Below the pieces are notes generated by a model, which saw nothing but the letters and a program-made list of their open reading frames with translations, searched no databases and was not told where the DNA came from. The position numbers were made by a program, and so were the translations under genes. A stretch of 64,000 bases of DNA from assembly GCA_017525035.1 (NCBI GenBank), contig JAFXTH010000015.1, forward strand, positions 27,147 through 91,146. Direction: 5' to 3'. This DNA is from Bacilli bacterium. Its GTDB lineage: Bacteria > Bacillota_I > Bacilli_A > RF39 > UBA660. Positions 44,717 through 53,247 of the stretch are shown here, piece after piece. Numbering within the stretch: the stretch's first letter is position 1; every line of letters begins with the position of its first letter.

Positions 44717-45601
44717 ATGAATCAAGAAATGTTAAATATAATTAAAAATAATAAAGGTTTTATTGCAGCACTTGACCAAAGTGGTGGTAGTAGTGCAAAA
44801 ACACTAGCATTATATGGTATTGGAGAAGACAAATATAGTACTGAAGAAGAAATGTTTGATCTAATTCATAAAATGCGTGAAAGAGTATTCACTAGTCCTG
44901 TGTTTACTAGTGAAGATATCATTGGTACTATCTTATTTGAAAGAACAATGAATTCTAAAGTAAATGGAGAGTACACTGCTGATTATTTATGGAATAAAAA
45001 GAAGATTGTATCATTTTTAAAAGTTGACAAAGGATTAAAAGATGAAGAAAATGGTGTTAAGTTAATGAAGGATATTCCTGAATTAACAAATACTTTAGGA
45101 GTAGCAAGAGAAAGACACATTTTTGGAACAAAGATGAGATCAGTTATTTACCATGCTAATCCAGATGGAATTAAAGCTATAGTAGATCAACAATTTGAAT
45201 TTGCTAAAATCATTTGTGAAAATGGTTTAGTTCCTATTATTGAACCAGAAGTAGATATTAATGCTCCAGATAAAAAAGAATGTGAAATGTTATTAAAAGA
45301 AGAAATTCTTAAGCATTTAAATGAATGGAATGGAAGCCATTTAATTATGTTTAAGTTTACTATTCCATCTGTTCCTAATTATTATTTAGATTTATATAAT
45401 TATCCATTTGTAGTTAGATTAGTAGCATTATCTGGTGGATATTCTATGGATAAAGCTTGTGAGTTATTAAAGTTAAATGATAGATTAATTGCAAGTTTCT
45501 CAAGAGCTTTACTTGAAAAACTAAGAGCAGATCAAACTGATGAAGAGTTCAACAATGAGCTTAATACAGCTATAGAAAAGATATACGAAGCATCAATATA
45601 A
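44717..45601 (+). CDS. fda: class I fructose-bisphosphate aldolase
   Basis: A 294-residue aldolase cleaving fructose 1,6-bisphosphate to two triose phosphates through a Schiff base. The start [17 protein letters not shown] and the Lys in [14 protein letters not shown] (about residue 213) identify the Staphylococcus Fda-type class I enzyme rather than the metal-dependent class II form commoner in Firmicutes. Three starts are possible (TTG 44708, ATG 44711, ATG 44717). I chose 44717 because the product then begins MNQEML like staphylococcal Fda, though 44711 is also compatible with GGAGG. A terminator follows. Confidence 0.94.
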   Translation: MNQEMLNIIKNNKGFIAALDQSGGSSAKTLALYGIGEDKYSTEEEMFDLIHKMRERVFTSPVFTSEDIIGTILFERTMNSKVNGEYTADYLWNKKKIVSFLKVDKGLKDEENGVKLMKDIPELTNTLGVARERHIFGTKMRSVIYHANPDGIKAIVDQQFEFAKIICENGLVPIIEPEVDINAPDKKECEMLLKEEILKHLNEWNGSHLIMFKFTIPSVPNYYLDLYNYPFVVRLVALSGGYSMDKACELLKLNDRLIASFSRALLEKLRADQTDEEFNNELNTAIEKIYEASI

Positions 45602-45626
45602 AAAGAACATTAAGTTCTTTTTTTAT
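45601..45626 (+). terminator. terminator after the aldolase gene
   Basis: AAAAGAAC / GTTCTTTT stem with loop ATTAA and a T-run. Confidence 0.8.
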
Positions 45627-45636
45627 GTTTGTTCAC

Positions 45637-45665
45637 TTGTAAAATGTCCCTTAAAATGTTATCAT
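45637..45665 (+). promoter_or_regulatory. promoter upstream of the small membrane protein and cdaA-cdaR
   Basis: TTGTAA (45637-45642), 17-base spacer, TATCAT (45660-45665) with an extended TG at 45657-45658. Confidence 0.6.
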
Positions 45666-45687
45666 ATTTATGATAGAGGTGAAGGCT

Positions 45688-46149
45688 ATGATTATACTAG
45701 ATTTTTTTAGAGATTTTTTTAGTGGAATAATATATTGGCTTTATGTATTGGTATGTATCTTTTCATTTTTCTATGTTTTAGGTATTGTTGCTGATAGAAA
45801 AAGACAAGCAATTGCTAATAAACTAAAAGAAAAGAAGACATATGACATTGAGTCAGGACGTGAAGCTGCTATAGCTGCGATGGAAACTAAGCAGATTTTG
45901 GACGTTGACGAAACACTTCCTGCTGCAAATACTGCGCCTGTTGAAAATCAAAATCTAGGTGCTAATCAAAGTCAATTAAATAATCCTTTGGTAGGTGAAG
46001 CTAAGAAGGAAGAAGTACCACAAGTTATGGTATTAAATTCAGCTGAACAAAGCACTCCGCAAAAAGAAGAAGTGCCTGCTGTAATCAACTTTGATTCAAC
46101 ACCAGCACCTGCAGTAACACCTGTACAAAATCAAACAGTTCAACAATAA
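45688..46149 (+). CDS. small membrane protein upstream of cdaA
   Basis: A 153-residue protein. A short N-terminus leads into one or two hydrophobic stretches (IIYWLYVLVCIFSFFYVLGI, about residues 13-32). A basic juxtamembrane segment (DRKRQAIANKLKEKK) and a disordered Gln/Pro/Ala/Glu-rich tail ending AVTPVQNQTVQQ follow. The topology puts the tail in the cytoplasm by the positive-inside rule. No family recognised. ATG 45688 follows GAGGTGAAGG; an earlier ATG at 45670 overlaps the promoter region. It lies 12 bases before cdaA and may belong to the c-di-AMP operon. Confidence 0.68.
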   Translation: MIILDFFRDFFSGIIYWLYVLVCIFSFFYVLGIVADRKRQAIANKLKEKKTYDIESGREAAIAAMETKQILDVDETLPAANTAPVENQNLGANQSQLNNPLVGEAKKEEVPQVMVLNSAEQSTPQKEEVPAVINFDSTPAPAVTPVQNQTVQQ

Positions 46150-46161
46150 TAAGGAGGATAT

Positions 46162-46992
46162 ATGACAATAACACTAAATTCAGTTTTATCAATATTAAAT
46201 CAAATTGTAGATATATTATTAGTATGGTTATTGTTCTATTATATTTTAAAGAATATAAAGAATAATGTTAAATTAACACTTATCTTTAAAGGTGTTATCT
46301 TTATGATAGTTTTAAAGATAGCTAGTGATGTATTTAACTTAGTAACTATTGGATGGTTACTTGAGTATGTTATTATGTGGGGACCTCTTGCAATAATAAT
46401 CATATTCCAACCAGAAATAAGAGCCGTTCTTGAACAATTAGGAAGAAGTCAACTTCTTGGTAGACATAAAGTACTAACTGTTGATGAAAGAGAAAAATTA
46501 ATATATGAAATCGTTCAATCTATGGATTACTTAAGAAAAGCTAAGATAGGTGCGTTAATAGTAATTGAACGTGATGTTAGCTTGCTTGATTACATAGATA
46601 AGGCAAAGAAAATATATGCTGACTTAACAAGCGATTTATTGATTGCATTATTCTTTCCAAATAACCCAATGCATGATGGTGGAGTAATAATACAAGGAAA
46701 TAGAATTAGCTGTGCTGGAGCAGTATTCCCAACTAGTGATAGCGATAGAATTAATAAAAGATTAGGAACAAGACATAGAGCTGCTCTTGGGATTACAGAA
46801 CAAACAGATTGTATTGCTTTAGTTGTATCTGAGGAAACAGGAAGATTATCTGTATGTGTTAAAGGTGAATTATTCTATAACTTATCTTTAGATGACGTAC
46901 GTATGATGCTAGTAGATGAATTAAGACCGAAAAGAGAGTCAGATATAGGCGACGAGATAGACGAGGAAGAGATATATGAAGAAAATAAGTAG
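46162..46992 (+). CDS. cdaA: diadenylate cyclase CdaA
   Basis: A 276-residue membrane enzyme making c-di-AMP from two ATP. Three N-terminal membrane segments (about 10-30, 37-58, 64-82) are followed by the DAC domain. DGG is at 172-174 (MHDGGVIIQG) and RHR at 204-206 (GTRHRAALG), the two catalytic motifs. An acidic C-terminal tail ends in EEEIYEENK. AAGGAGG precedes ATG 46162. It overlaps cdaR by 17 bases. The glmM gene that normally completes this operon is missing. Confidence 0.96.
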   Translation: MTITLNSVLSILNQIVDILLVWLLFYYILKNIKNNVKLTLIFKGVIFMIVLKIASDVFNLVTIGWLLEYVIMWGPLAIIIIFQPEIRAVLEQLGRSQLLGRHKVLTVDEREKLIYEIVQSMDYLRKAKIGALIVIERDVSLLDYIDKAKKIYADLTSDLLIALFFPNNPMHDGGVIIQGNRISCAGAVFPTSDSDRINKRLGTRHRAALGITEQTDCIALVVSEETGRLSVCVKGELFYNLSLDDVRMMLVDELRPKRESDIGDEIDEEEIYEENK

Positions 46993-48331
46993 AGCAATAG
47001 TAAAATTTATAAAAGCAATAATTAGATTCTTTGATAAATGGTTAATCACTCCTCTTACTAAATTATTTGTAAGTGTATCTGATCTATTAGGTAAAAGAAG
47101 CAATAAGTTTGAAAAATTCTTAGTAAATAGAAATTCATTAGTTGTTATATCGCTTCTATTTGCATTAGTTACTTTCTATGCAATAGATAAGAAGCATATT
47201 TCATTAATTGATAATTCAGCAGAGGTTTTATATAACCAAAAAGTAGATGTTAAATATGATAAAGCATCTTATGTTGTTGAAGGTGTTCCTGATGAAGTAG
47301 ATGTTACTTTAGTAGGACGTAAGATGGATGTTTACTTAGCAAAGCAATATCCATTAAACAATGTTACTCTTGACTTAACTGGATATACTCCTGGAAGTTA
47401 TTCAGTAGGATTTAAATATGAGCAAGCAGTATCATCAGTAGAATACAAAGTTGATCCATCATCAGTAAATATAAGAATCTATGATAAAATTTCAGTTACA
47501 AAAGAAGTATCAACAGATGTTATTCATAAAGATAATTTAGATTCTAAATTAAATATAGAGTCAATTATATTAGATAACGATAACGTTATTGTTGAAGGTG
47601 CTGCTCATAGATTAGAGGAAGTAGCACTTGTTAAAGCTGTAGTGGATGTTGATAAATTAACTAATGTTAAAGTTGGTACAACAACTTTATCAGATGTTCC
47701 ATTAATTGCATATGATAGCGAAGGAAATAAAGTAGATGTAGAAATAGTTCCAGCAACAGTAAATGCATCTATTAAGATTTCATCACCAAGCAAGGAAGTG
47801 CCAATTAAGTTAACTGTTAAAGGTAAACTTGATGATGTTGCTATTAAATCATTAACACCATCTGTTAAGACAGTAACAGTATATGGTAACCAAGAAGCTA
47901 TTGACGCTATTGAATATTTACCAGTAGTAGTAGATGTTAATGGTGTTAAAGAGGATAAGACTTATAGCATTAACTTAACTAAACCAACAGGTATTAGAGA
48001 AATTAGTGTTAAAACAATTACTGTAAACCTTGAAGTTGGAAGTATCGTATCACGTGATATTGAAGGTATTCCAATAGATGCAATTAACTTACAAAGTGGT
48101 TATGCTGTTCAAGTTGTAGGAGTGCAAAACAGAACTGCAACTGTAATAGTAAAAGGAAGTAAAGAAGTAGTTAATGCAATTGATGCTAGTGAAATTCAAG
48201 CATATGTAGATTTATCTGGTAAAGGTATTGGTGAATATACAGTTAATGTTGAAGTAACTGGTGACAATACAACAGTAACTTATGCTCCTAGAGTTAAAGA
48301 AATAAAAGTAAAAATTTCAAAGAGTAATTAA
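46976..48331 (+). CDS. cdaR: CdaR/YbbR-domain regulator of CdaA
   Basis: A 451-residue protein with a basic cytoplasmic N-terminus, a membrane segment near residues 57-70 (LVVISLLFALVTFYAI) and an outside region of about four tandem YbbR domains. These are recognisable by repeated blocks such as VEGVPDEVDVTLVGRK, VTVYGNQEAIDAIEYLPVVV and VIVKGSKEVVNAIDASEI. CdaR proteins bind and modulate CdaA at the membrane. The ATG lies inside cdaA, so the two are translationally coupled. A bidirectional terminator ends the operon. Confidence 0.93.
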   Translation: MKKISRAIVKFIKAIIRFFDKWLITPLTKLFVSVSDLLGKRSNKFEKFLVNRNSLVVISLLFALVTFYAIDKKHISLIDNSAEVLYNQKVDVKYDKASYVVEGVPDEVDVTLVGRKMDVYLAKQYPLNNVTLDLTGYTPGSYSVGFKYEQAVSSVEYKVDPSSVNIRIYDKISVTKEVSTDVIHKDNLDSKLNIESIILDNDNVIVEGAAHRLEEVALVKAVVDVDKLTNVKVGTTTLSDVPLIAYDSEGNKVDVEIVPATVNASIKISSPSKEVPIKLTVKGKLDDVAIKSLTPSVKTVTVYGNQEAIDAIEYLPVVVDVNGVKEDKTYSINLTKPTGIREISVKTITVNLEVGSIVSRDIEGIPIDAINLQSGYAVQVVGVQNRTATVIVKGSKEVVNAIDASEIQAYVDLSGKGIGEYTVNVEVTGDNTTVTYAPRVKEIKVKISKSN

Positions 48332-48357
48332 AAAATGCACTTAATCGTGCATTTTTT
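48331..48357. terminator. bidirectional terminator after cdaR
   Basis: AAAAATGCAC / GTGCATTTTT stem with loop TTAATC, shared with the convergent DUF378 gene. Confidence 0.85.
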
Positions 48358-48559
48358 TATTGTCATCCATTGGTTCTAATAGTAAACCAATATTTATAAT
48401 TCCTGCAATTGCAATAATTACATATATTATCTTTGATATAATACTATCGCTTCCATTAAATAGGGTTGCTACAAGATCAGTTTCAAATAAACCTACCATT
48501 CCCCAATTTAGTGCACCTATTATAGTTAATGCAAGCATACATTTTTGAAGAATTCTCAT
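48341..48559 (-). CDS. DUF378 small membrane protein
   Basis: A 72-residue protein with two membrane segments, carrying the DUF378 signature LTIIGALNWGMVGLFETDLV followed by SKIIYVIIAIAGIINIGLLL. The function of this widespread Gram-positive family is unknown. ATG 48559 is chosen because AAAGGAGGA precedes it on the minus strand. A longer frame beginning at 48589 would start inside the ribosome site. Its 3' end lies in the loop of the terminator shared with cdaR. Confidence 0.88.
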   Translation of the reverse strand: MRILQKCMLALTIIGALNWGMVGLFETDLVATLFNGSDSIISKIIYVIIAIAGIINIGLLLEPMDDNKKMHD

Positions 48560-48670
48560 ATTTTCCTCCTTTATTAATATATTATCCATATAAGCAGTTA
48601 TTATTCATTAAAATAATGTAATAAATTCTTTTTTCAACAATATACTTTATTGAAGGAAAAGGAGTGTATT

Positions 48671-49663
48671 ATGAAAAGAAAATTAGTTTTAAGTTTTTTA
48701 TTAACAATATTTTTATTATGTGGTTGTTCAATAAATAACAAAAATAATATAGTAGATAGCTTTAAACACAAAGTTAATCTTATGGACGCATATAAGATTA
48801 ATGGAGTATTATCTATTACTAATAATGAAGATACTTTTAATTATGATGTAGAAGTATCATATAAAGAAAAAGATAATTATCGTGTTAGTTTGATTAATAA
48901 ATCTAACGGACATGAACAAATTATTTTAAAAAGTGATAATGAAGTATATGTTATAACACCTGCATTAAATAAAAGCTTTAAATTTCAAAGTAACTGGCCA
49001 ATGAATAATTCACAGATTTATATACTTGAATCATTATTAAACGATATTGATACAGATAAAGAAAAAGAAGTATTTGAAAATGATGAAGGATTTATTGTTA
49101 AAACAAAAGTTAATTATCCTAATAATAATGGATTAGTAAAACAAAAAATATTTTTAGATAAAAATGCTAATATTGAAAAAGTAGAAGTATTAAATGATTC
49201 AGGTGTTGTTTTAATGACAATGGAGTTTAATAAGATAGATGATAAACCTGTATTTAACGATGATTATTTCAAATTAGAAAGTATTATATCTAATATAGAA
49301 GTAGAAGATAGTACTAGTAATTCTATTAATGATGTTATATATCCTTTATATATACCAACAGGTACAGTACTATCTAATGAAGAAAAAGTAAGTAAAGAAA
49401 ATGGAGAAAGAATTATTCTTACATTTGATGGTGAAAAGCCTTTCTTATTAGTAGAAGAAACAGCAAATGTAGAAAAAGATTTTTCTATAGTACCAATTTT
49501 TGGTGAGCCATCATTTTTAAATGATACTATTGGAGCTATTACAGATAATTCATTAAGTTGGTCTAGTGGGGGAATTGATTATTATATAGTATCTGATGTA
49601 ATGGGGAAGAATGAGCTTATTGAAATAGCTAATTCTATTACTACAATTCCTATTATGAAATAA
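48671..49663 (+). CDS. LolA-fold lipoprotein (YdcC/GerS-like)
   Basis: A 330-residue lipoprotein. The signal ends in lipobox LCGC with Cys19 as the lipid site; Cys at -2 is slightly unusual. The mature protein looks like a LolA/LppX half-barrel: YKINGVLSITNNEDTFNYDV, ...YRVSLINKSNGHEQIILKS, SFKFQSNWPMNNSQIYILES. The last segment resembles YdcC and GerS of spore formers. GerS supports CwlD during spore-cortex processing in clostridia. With Spo0A and SigH encoded nearby, a sporulation role is possible but not shown. ATG 48671 has AAAGGAG upstream. Confidence 0.78.
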   Translation: MKRKLVLSFLLTIFLLCGCSINNKNNIVDSFKHKVNLMDAYKINGVLSITNNEDTFNYDVEVSYKEKDNYRVSLINKSNGHEQIILKSDNEVYVITPALNKSFKFQSNWPMNNSQIYILESLLNDIDTDKEKEVFENDEGFIVKTKVNYPNNNGLVKQKIFLDKNANIEKVEVLNDSGVVLMTMEFNKIDDKPVFNDDYFKLESIISNIEVEDSTSNSINDVIYPLYIPTGTVLSNEEKVSKENGERIILTFDGEKPFLLVEETANVEKDFSIVPIFGEPSFLNDTIGAITDNSLSWSSGGIDYYIVSDVMGKNELIEIANSITTIPIMK

Positions 49664-49685
49664 GAAATATCTTATTTCTTTTTAT
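49657..49685 (+). terminator. terminator after the LolA-fold lipoprotein gene
   Basis: GAAATAAG / CTTATTTC stem with loop AAATAT and a T-rich tail. Confidence 0.75.
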
Positions 49686-49722
49686 TTGTTTTGATGTATA
49701 ATAAATAAATACAGGTGGGTTT

Positions 49723-50721
49723 ATGGACATAGTAGAAGAGATTAAAAAGTGTGAGACAGATGAAGAATTAAGAGAACTAAGTCAAGAAGCTATAGAAGTG
49801 TTTACAGAAAAAGCACAGGAAGAGAATCTTTGTACTGAATATCTTGGTGATAACATAGGTATATATCCTAAGTTTATTGTTGGCGAAGAAGCATATGATT
49901 CAAATAACGTTTGGAATGGTTATATACCGAAAGGCGTTAAAGTTAATTATGCTAGATATAAAGCTGAAGGACAAGATCAATATACTAATCTTGGCTATTA
50001 CTACTATATGGATGATGATGACTATGTGTTTGATTTTTTTAAATTAATACATGATGAAGAAGATATAGAAGATGATAATGATATTATTATGGTTGTTCAA
50101 AGCTTTATTGAAGAAAAGTTTTCTAAATATGTAAATCCTACTAGTAGGCAAGTTATGCATATGTTGTTTCATAAAGCTGATAATACAGTATGTCCACCAG
50201 CTCATGAACACAAATTTAGTGATTTCTATCACAATGGTAGTGCTATGTGTACTGAAATTGCAATACTTGCTCAAAATCTATTAAGTTTGCTTGGATTAGA
50301 AGTAATATATATTAATGACTTTGCACATTCATACAACATATATGTTCCTAGGGAAGAGTTTGATAGAACACATAAAGCCTATGTATTAGACTTTGGTAAT
50401 TATGTTCCTTGTTATGATTTAAAAATGGATTTTCTTTGTAAGATTCCTTTTTATGGCGCAATAAGTGATTTTGATAAAAGAGCTGAAGAAATCTTTAATG
50501 GAAGACAAAGAGTACAATTTCCTAATTATGTGATAGTCAAAACAAAATACAAGACCTTTGCTAAAAAAGATGGTGAAGATAGAGATTACGGTGTAGATTA
50601 TACTCCATATGAAGAGAAAAAAATAATAACTGATGAGCATGCGGATATTGGCGGAGAAATAATTCTTCCTGGAGATAAACCTACTGGTAAAAAATTAATA
50701 TTAGATTGGAATGAACATTAA
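49723..50721 (+). CDS. transglutaminase-like (cysteine protease fold) protein
   Basis: A 332-residue cytoplasmic protein without signal sequence. A Cys-His-Asp arrangement typical of the transglutaminase-like fold is visible: Cys176 in GSAMCTEIAILAQNLLSLLG (start of a helix), His202 in DFAHSYNIYV (strand) and Asp223 in YVLDFGNYV. The N-terminal 100 residues are acidic. The C-terminal tail (about 270-332) is charged and probably flexible, ending KPTGKKLILDWNEH. A peptidase, amidase or deamidase activity is inferred from the triad alone. Start ATG 49723 follows AGGTGGG. Monocistronic between hairpins. Confidence 0.7.
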   Translation: MDIVEEIKKCETDEELRELSQEAIEVFTEKAQEENLCTEYLGDNIGIYPKFIVGEEAYDSNNVWNGYIPKGVKVNYARYKAEGQDQYTNLGYYYYMDDDDYVFDFFKLIHDEEDIEDDNDIIMVVQSFIEEKFSKYVNPTSRQVMHMLFHKADNTVCPPAHEHKFSDFYHNGSAMCTEIAILAQNLLSLLGLEVIYINDFAHSYNIYVPREEFDRTHKAYVLDFGNYVPCYDLKMDFLCKIPFYGAISDFDKRAEEIFNGRQRVQFPNYVIVKTKYKTFAKKDGEDRDYGVDYTPYEEKKIITDEHADIGGEIILPGDKPTGKKLILDWNEH

Positions 50722-50730
50722 ACACTTGTA

Positions 50731-50753
50731 AAATATGGACTTTTTCCATGTTT
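50731..50753 (+). terminator. hairpin after the transglutaminase-like gene, possible weak terminator
   Basis: AAATATGGA / TCCATGTTT with loop CTTTT. The stem is nine pairs including T-G, but the U-tract is poor. Confidence 0.4.
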
Positions 50754-50756
50754 ACG

Positions 50757-50765
50757 TGTTATAAT
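50757..50765 (+). promoter_or_regulatory. extended -10 promoter for the 50782 gene
   Basis: TGTTATAAT lies 16 bases before the start codon and just after the hairpin. Confidence 0.45.
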
Positions 50766-50781
50766 TTTCTTGGTGATAAAT

Positions 50782-51288
50782 ATGAGTAAGAAAAATAAAA
50801 ATGTGAGTAGTTATTCTAGTGATTCAGATGAAATGATTAGAATGCTTAAAGTTTTAGGAGCAGTATTAGTAATATTTGCAGCTTTCTATTTTGTATTTGC
50901 AGTTATAAATGGCGAAATACGTTTTGGTAAAAAAGCTACTGAAGAAGTAGAAATACAAGATGTTGAGATTATCGCTGGTGAAACATTTAATAGAGGAATA
51001 GATTCATATTATGTATTAATGTATGACTTTGGAAGCGATGAATCCATTAAACTATCATCTTTATATGATTTATACACTAGTGTAAATGGTAGTAAGAAGA
51101 TATTTATTGTTAATTTAGCCAAGAAGTTTAGTTCAAAATATGTGACTGAAAAAGAAAGCGAAATAAACGTTAAAGATATTGAACATCTTAAAGTAAAAGG
51201 CCCTATTTTAATTAAAGTAGAAAATGAAAAAGGAGTATCTTATACTTTAGGAGCAGATAACATAGAAAAAACTTTATTTAATAAGTAA
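50782..51288 (+). CDS. membrane-anchored protein with thioredoxin-like character
   Basis: A 168-residue protein. A Ser/Lys/Asn-rich cytoplasmic N-terminus leads to one membrane segment (about residues 25-45, LGAVLVIFAAFYFVFAV). The outside domain shows a beta-alpha-beta layout (SYYVLMYDFGSDESIKLSSL, KIFIVNLAKK, VKGPILIKVEN) that recalls a thioredoxin fold without a CxxC pair, so no redox role is claimed. ATG 50782 follows GGTGAT; the ATG at 50770 lies upstream of that ribosome site. Closed by a terminator. No family recognised. Confidence 0.66.
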   Translation: MSKKNKNVSSYSSDSDEMIRMLKVLGAVLVIFAAFYFVFAVINGEIRFGKKATEEVEIQDVEIIAGETFNRGIDSYYVLMYDFGSDESIKLSSLYDLYTSVNGSKKIFIVNLAKKFSSKYVTEKESEINVKDIEHLKVKGPILIKVENEKGVSYTLGADNIEKTLFNK

Positions 51289-51315
51289 AAGCAAATTGTT
51301 AATTTGCTTTTTTAT
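51287..51315 (+). terminator. terminator after the 50782 gene
   Basis: Eleven-pair stem AAAAGCAAATT / AATTTGCTTTT with loop GTT. Confidence 0.85.
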
Positions 51316-51328
51316 TTTGCTTGTTTTG

Positions 51329-51337
51329 TGCTACAAT
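51329..51337 (+). promoter_or_regulatory. extended -10 promoter for ctpA
   Basis: TGCTACAAT lies in the T-rich DNA following the terminator, 22 bases before the ctpA start. Confidence 0.45.
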
Positions 51338-51358
51338 TATTATAGAGGTGACTATGAT

Positions 51359-52621
51359 ATGGCTAGAAAAAAAGCAACAGAGAAGAAAGAAGAAAAAACA
51401 GTAAAGAAAGCAAAGGAAGAAAAAACAGTAGAAAAAGAAACTAGCGATAAAGTAGAATCTTGTGTATTTGGAGTTTGGGAAGTTGTAGTAATTGCCTTGA
51501 TAGCAGTAGTTTTTGGGCTACTATTAGGAAGCTTTCTAGTATACAACAAGTACAATAATGATAAAGGTAAAAGAAAAGATAATATAGATGAAATAAGAAG
51601 AGTTTATAACAGCCTATTAGATGATTATTATAACAATGTATCTGAAGAAGAGTTAGTAAATGGCGCTATTATGGGAATGATTGGTTCTTTAGATGATCCA
51701 TATGCACTTTTCTTAAGTAAAGAAGATGCCCAAGACTTTGATGAAGAATTAAAAGGATACTATAATGGTCTTGGTGTTACTATTCAAATAACTTATAATG
51801 GACAAATAATTGTTGTAGAAGTAAGAGAAGGTTCACCTGCAGATAAAGCTTCAATTAAAGTTGGAGATATAATCACTAAGATGGATAGTAAGGCTTATAA
51901 TGCAGATAATTATCTAGATATGATATATATCATTAATAATAGTAAAATAGGTGAGAAAAGAGAATTTGAACTATTACGTGGCAATGATATTGTAAATGCT
52001 GTTGTTACGATTGATAAAGTTGAACTTGATTCAGTAACTTCAATAATATACGATGGTGCCGATAAGAAGGTCGGAATTATTGGAATAAACAATTTTGCAG
52101 CTAATACATACTCACAATTTTTGAAAATATATAAAGAATTAGAAGAAGCCGGAGTAGACTCATTAGTAATTGATTTAAGATTCAATATGGGTGGATATAT
52201 ATCTAGTGCTAGAGATATTGCGTCATTGTTTATAGAAAAAGGCAGTGTAGTTTATAAAACTAGTGATGGAAAGAATATTGAAACGATTGTAAGTGAAAAA
52301 GATAAAGTTATTGATATGCCAGTAGTGTTAATAATAAATCAATATACGGCATCAAGTGCAGAGATCTTTGCAGCATGTCTTGCTGATAATATTGGCGTTG
52401 ATGTAGTTGGTGTTACATCATATGGTAAAGGAACAGTGCAAAAGTTAATGGAATTATCTGATGGTACATATGTTAAATACACTGTTTATGAATGGTTAAC
52501 ACCTAAGGGTGAGAAGATTAATGAAGTAGGAGTAGTTCCTAATTATGTAGTAGATTTAACAGAAGGAAAAAATACTGATGATCAGCTTGATAAAGCAGTT
52601 AGTATTGCTATAAATAAATAG
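51359..52621 (+). CDS. ctpA: S41-family C-terminal processing peptidase
   Basis: A 420-residue membrane-anchored serine protease. The cytoplasmic N-terminus is a Lys/Glu-rich tail of about 38 residues, followed by one membrane helix (about 42-64), a helical linker, a PDZ domain (YNGLGVTIQI ... GSPADKASIKVGDIITKMD), and the S41 core. The catalytic Ser332 (YTASSAEIF) and Lys357 (SYGKGTVQ) are 25 residues apart, as in other CtpA/CtpB proteins. ATG 51359 has GAGGTG eight bases upstream. A nearer ATG at 51354 is in another frame. It is nine bases before a pilin-like gene. Confidence 0.92.
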   Translation: MARKKATEKKEEKTVKKAKEEKTVEKETSDKVESCVFGVWEVVVIALIAVVFGLLLGSFLVYNKYNNDKGKRKDNIDEIRRVYNSLLDDYYNNVSEEELVNGAIMGMIGSLDDPYALFLSKEDAQDFDEELKGYYNGLGVTIQITYNGQIIVVEVREGSPADKASIKVGDIITKMDSKAYNADNYLDMIYIINNSKIGEKREFELLRGNDIVNAVVTIDKVELDSVTSIIYDGADKKVGIIGINNFAANTYSQFLKIYKELEEAGVDSLVIDLRFNMGGYISSARDIASLFIEKGSVVYKTSDGKNIETIVSEKDKVIDMPVVLIINQYTASSAEIFAACLADNIGVDVVGVTSYGKGTVQKLMELSDGTYVKYTVYEWLTPKGEKINEVGVVPNYVVDLTEGKNTDDQLDKAVSIAINK

Positions 52622-52629
52622 GAGGATAT

Positions 52630-53196
52630 ATGAATAAGAAAGGTTTTACTTTAATTGAAGTTATTGCAGTTATCATAATTATTGGAGTTATGTTATTAAT
52701 AGCAGTACCTAATGTTACAGGATACATATTCACATCAAGAAAGTCATCATTTGCAACAGATATACATGCTTATTTGGAAACTGTAAGAGCAGAATATCTT
52801 GGAAGAGAATATGGGCCATTAGTAGAAGACGAAGAATTGCTAATTGTACCTATTAAGAATATCGTATTAGAAAAAGGTGATGCTGGACAAAGCCCATTTG
52901 GTAATTACGTGTATGATAAAAGTTACATTGTGGTAGCACCAGAAAAAAGCGGATATGAATATTACGCAAATGTTTTAGATGAATCAAAACATGGTGTAAT
53001 AATGACACCATACAGTGTGCTTGATAAAGACGAAATATTAGAAGATGCAAGTGCAATAAACGCATGGCCACAATACAATGGAACAGAAGCTATATTTACT
53101 TTTAAAGAACAAGCATACAAGTGGTGTGAGACTAGATCACCAAAAGGAAAAACTTCTGAAGAATCACCAATATTATTGTTATGTAAGGAGGACTAA
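52630..53196 (+). CDS. type IV pilin-like protein (prepilin signal)
   Basis: A 188-residue protein with a class III prepilin signal: MNKKG followed by FTLIEVIAVIIIIGVMLLI, cleavage expected after Gly5 with Glu at mature position 5. The globular part has two Cys near the C-terminus (YKWCETRS and LLLCKED) that could form a pilin-type disulfide loop. No assembly ATPase, platform protein or prepilin peptidase is in this window, so it is an orphan pseudopilin here. AGGAGG precedes ATG 52630, nine bases after ctpA. A terminator overlaps its stop and separates it from the ribosomal operon. Confidence 0.85.
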   Translation: MNKKGFTLIEVIAVIIIIGVMLLIAVPNVTGYIFTSRKSSFATDIHAYLETVRAEYLGREYGPLVEDEELLIVPIKNIVLEKGDAGQSPFGNYVYDKSYIVVAPEKSGYEYYANVLDESKHGVIMTPYSVLDKDEILEDASAINAWPQYNGTEAIFTFKEQAYKWCETRSPKGKTSEESPILLLCKED

Positions 53197-53209
53197 AAAG
53201 TCCTTTTTA
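53189..53209 (+). terminator. terminator before the ribosomal operon
   Basis: AGGACT / AGTCCT stem with loop AAAA and TTTTTA tail. Confidence 0.75.
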
Positions 53210-53247
53210 TTTTTTATAAAAAAATAATAAAAAAAATCAAAAAATGC

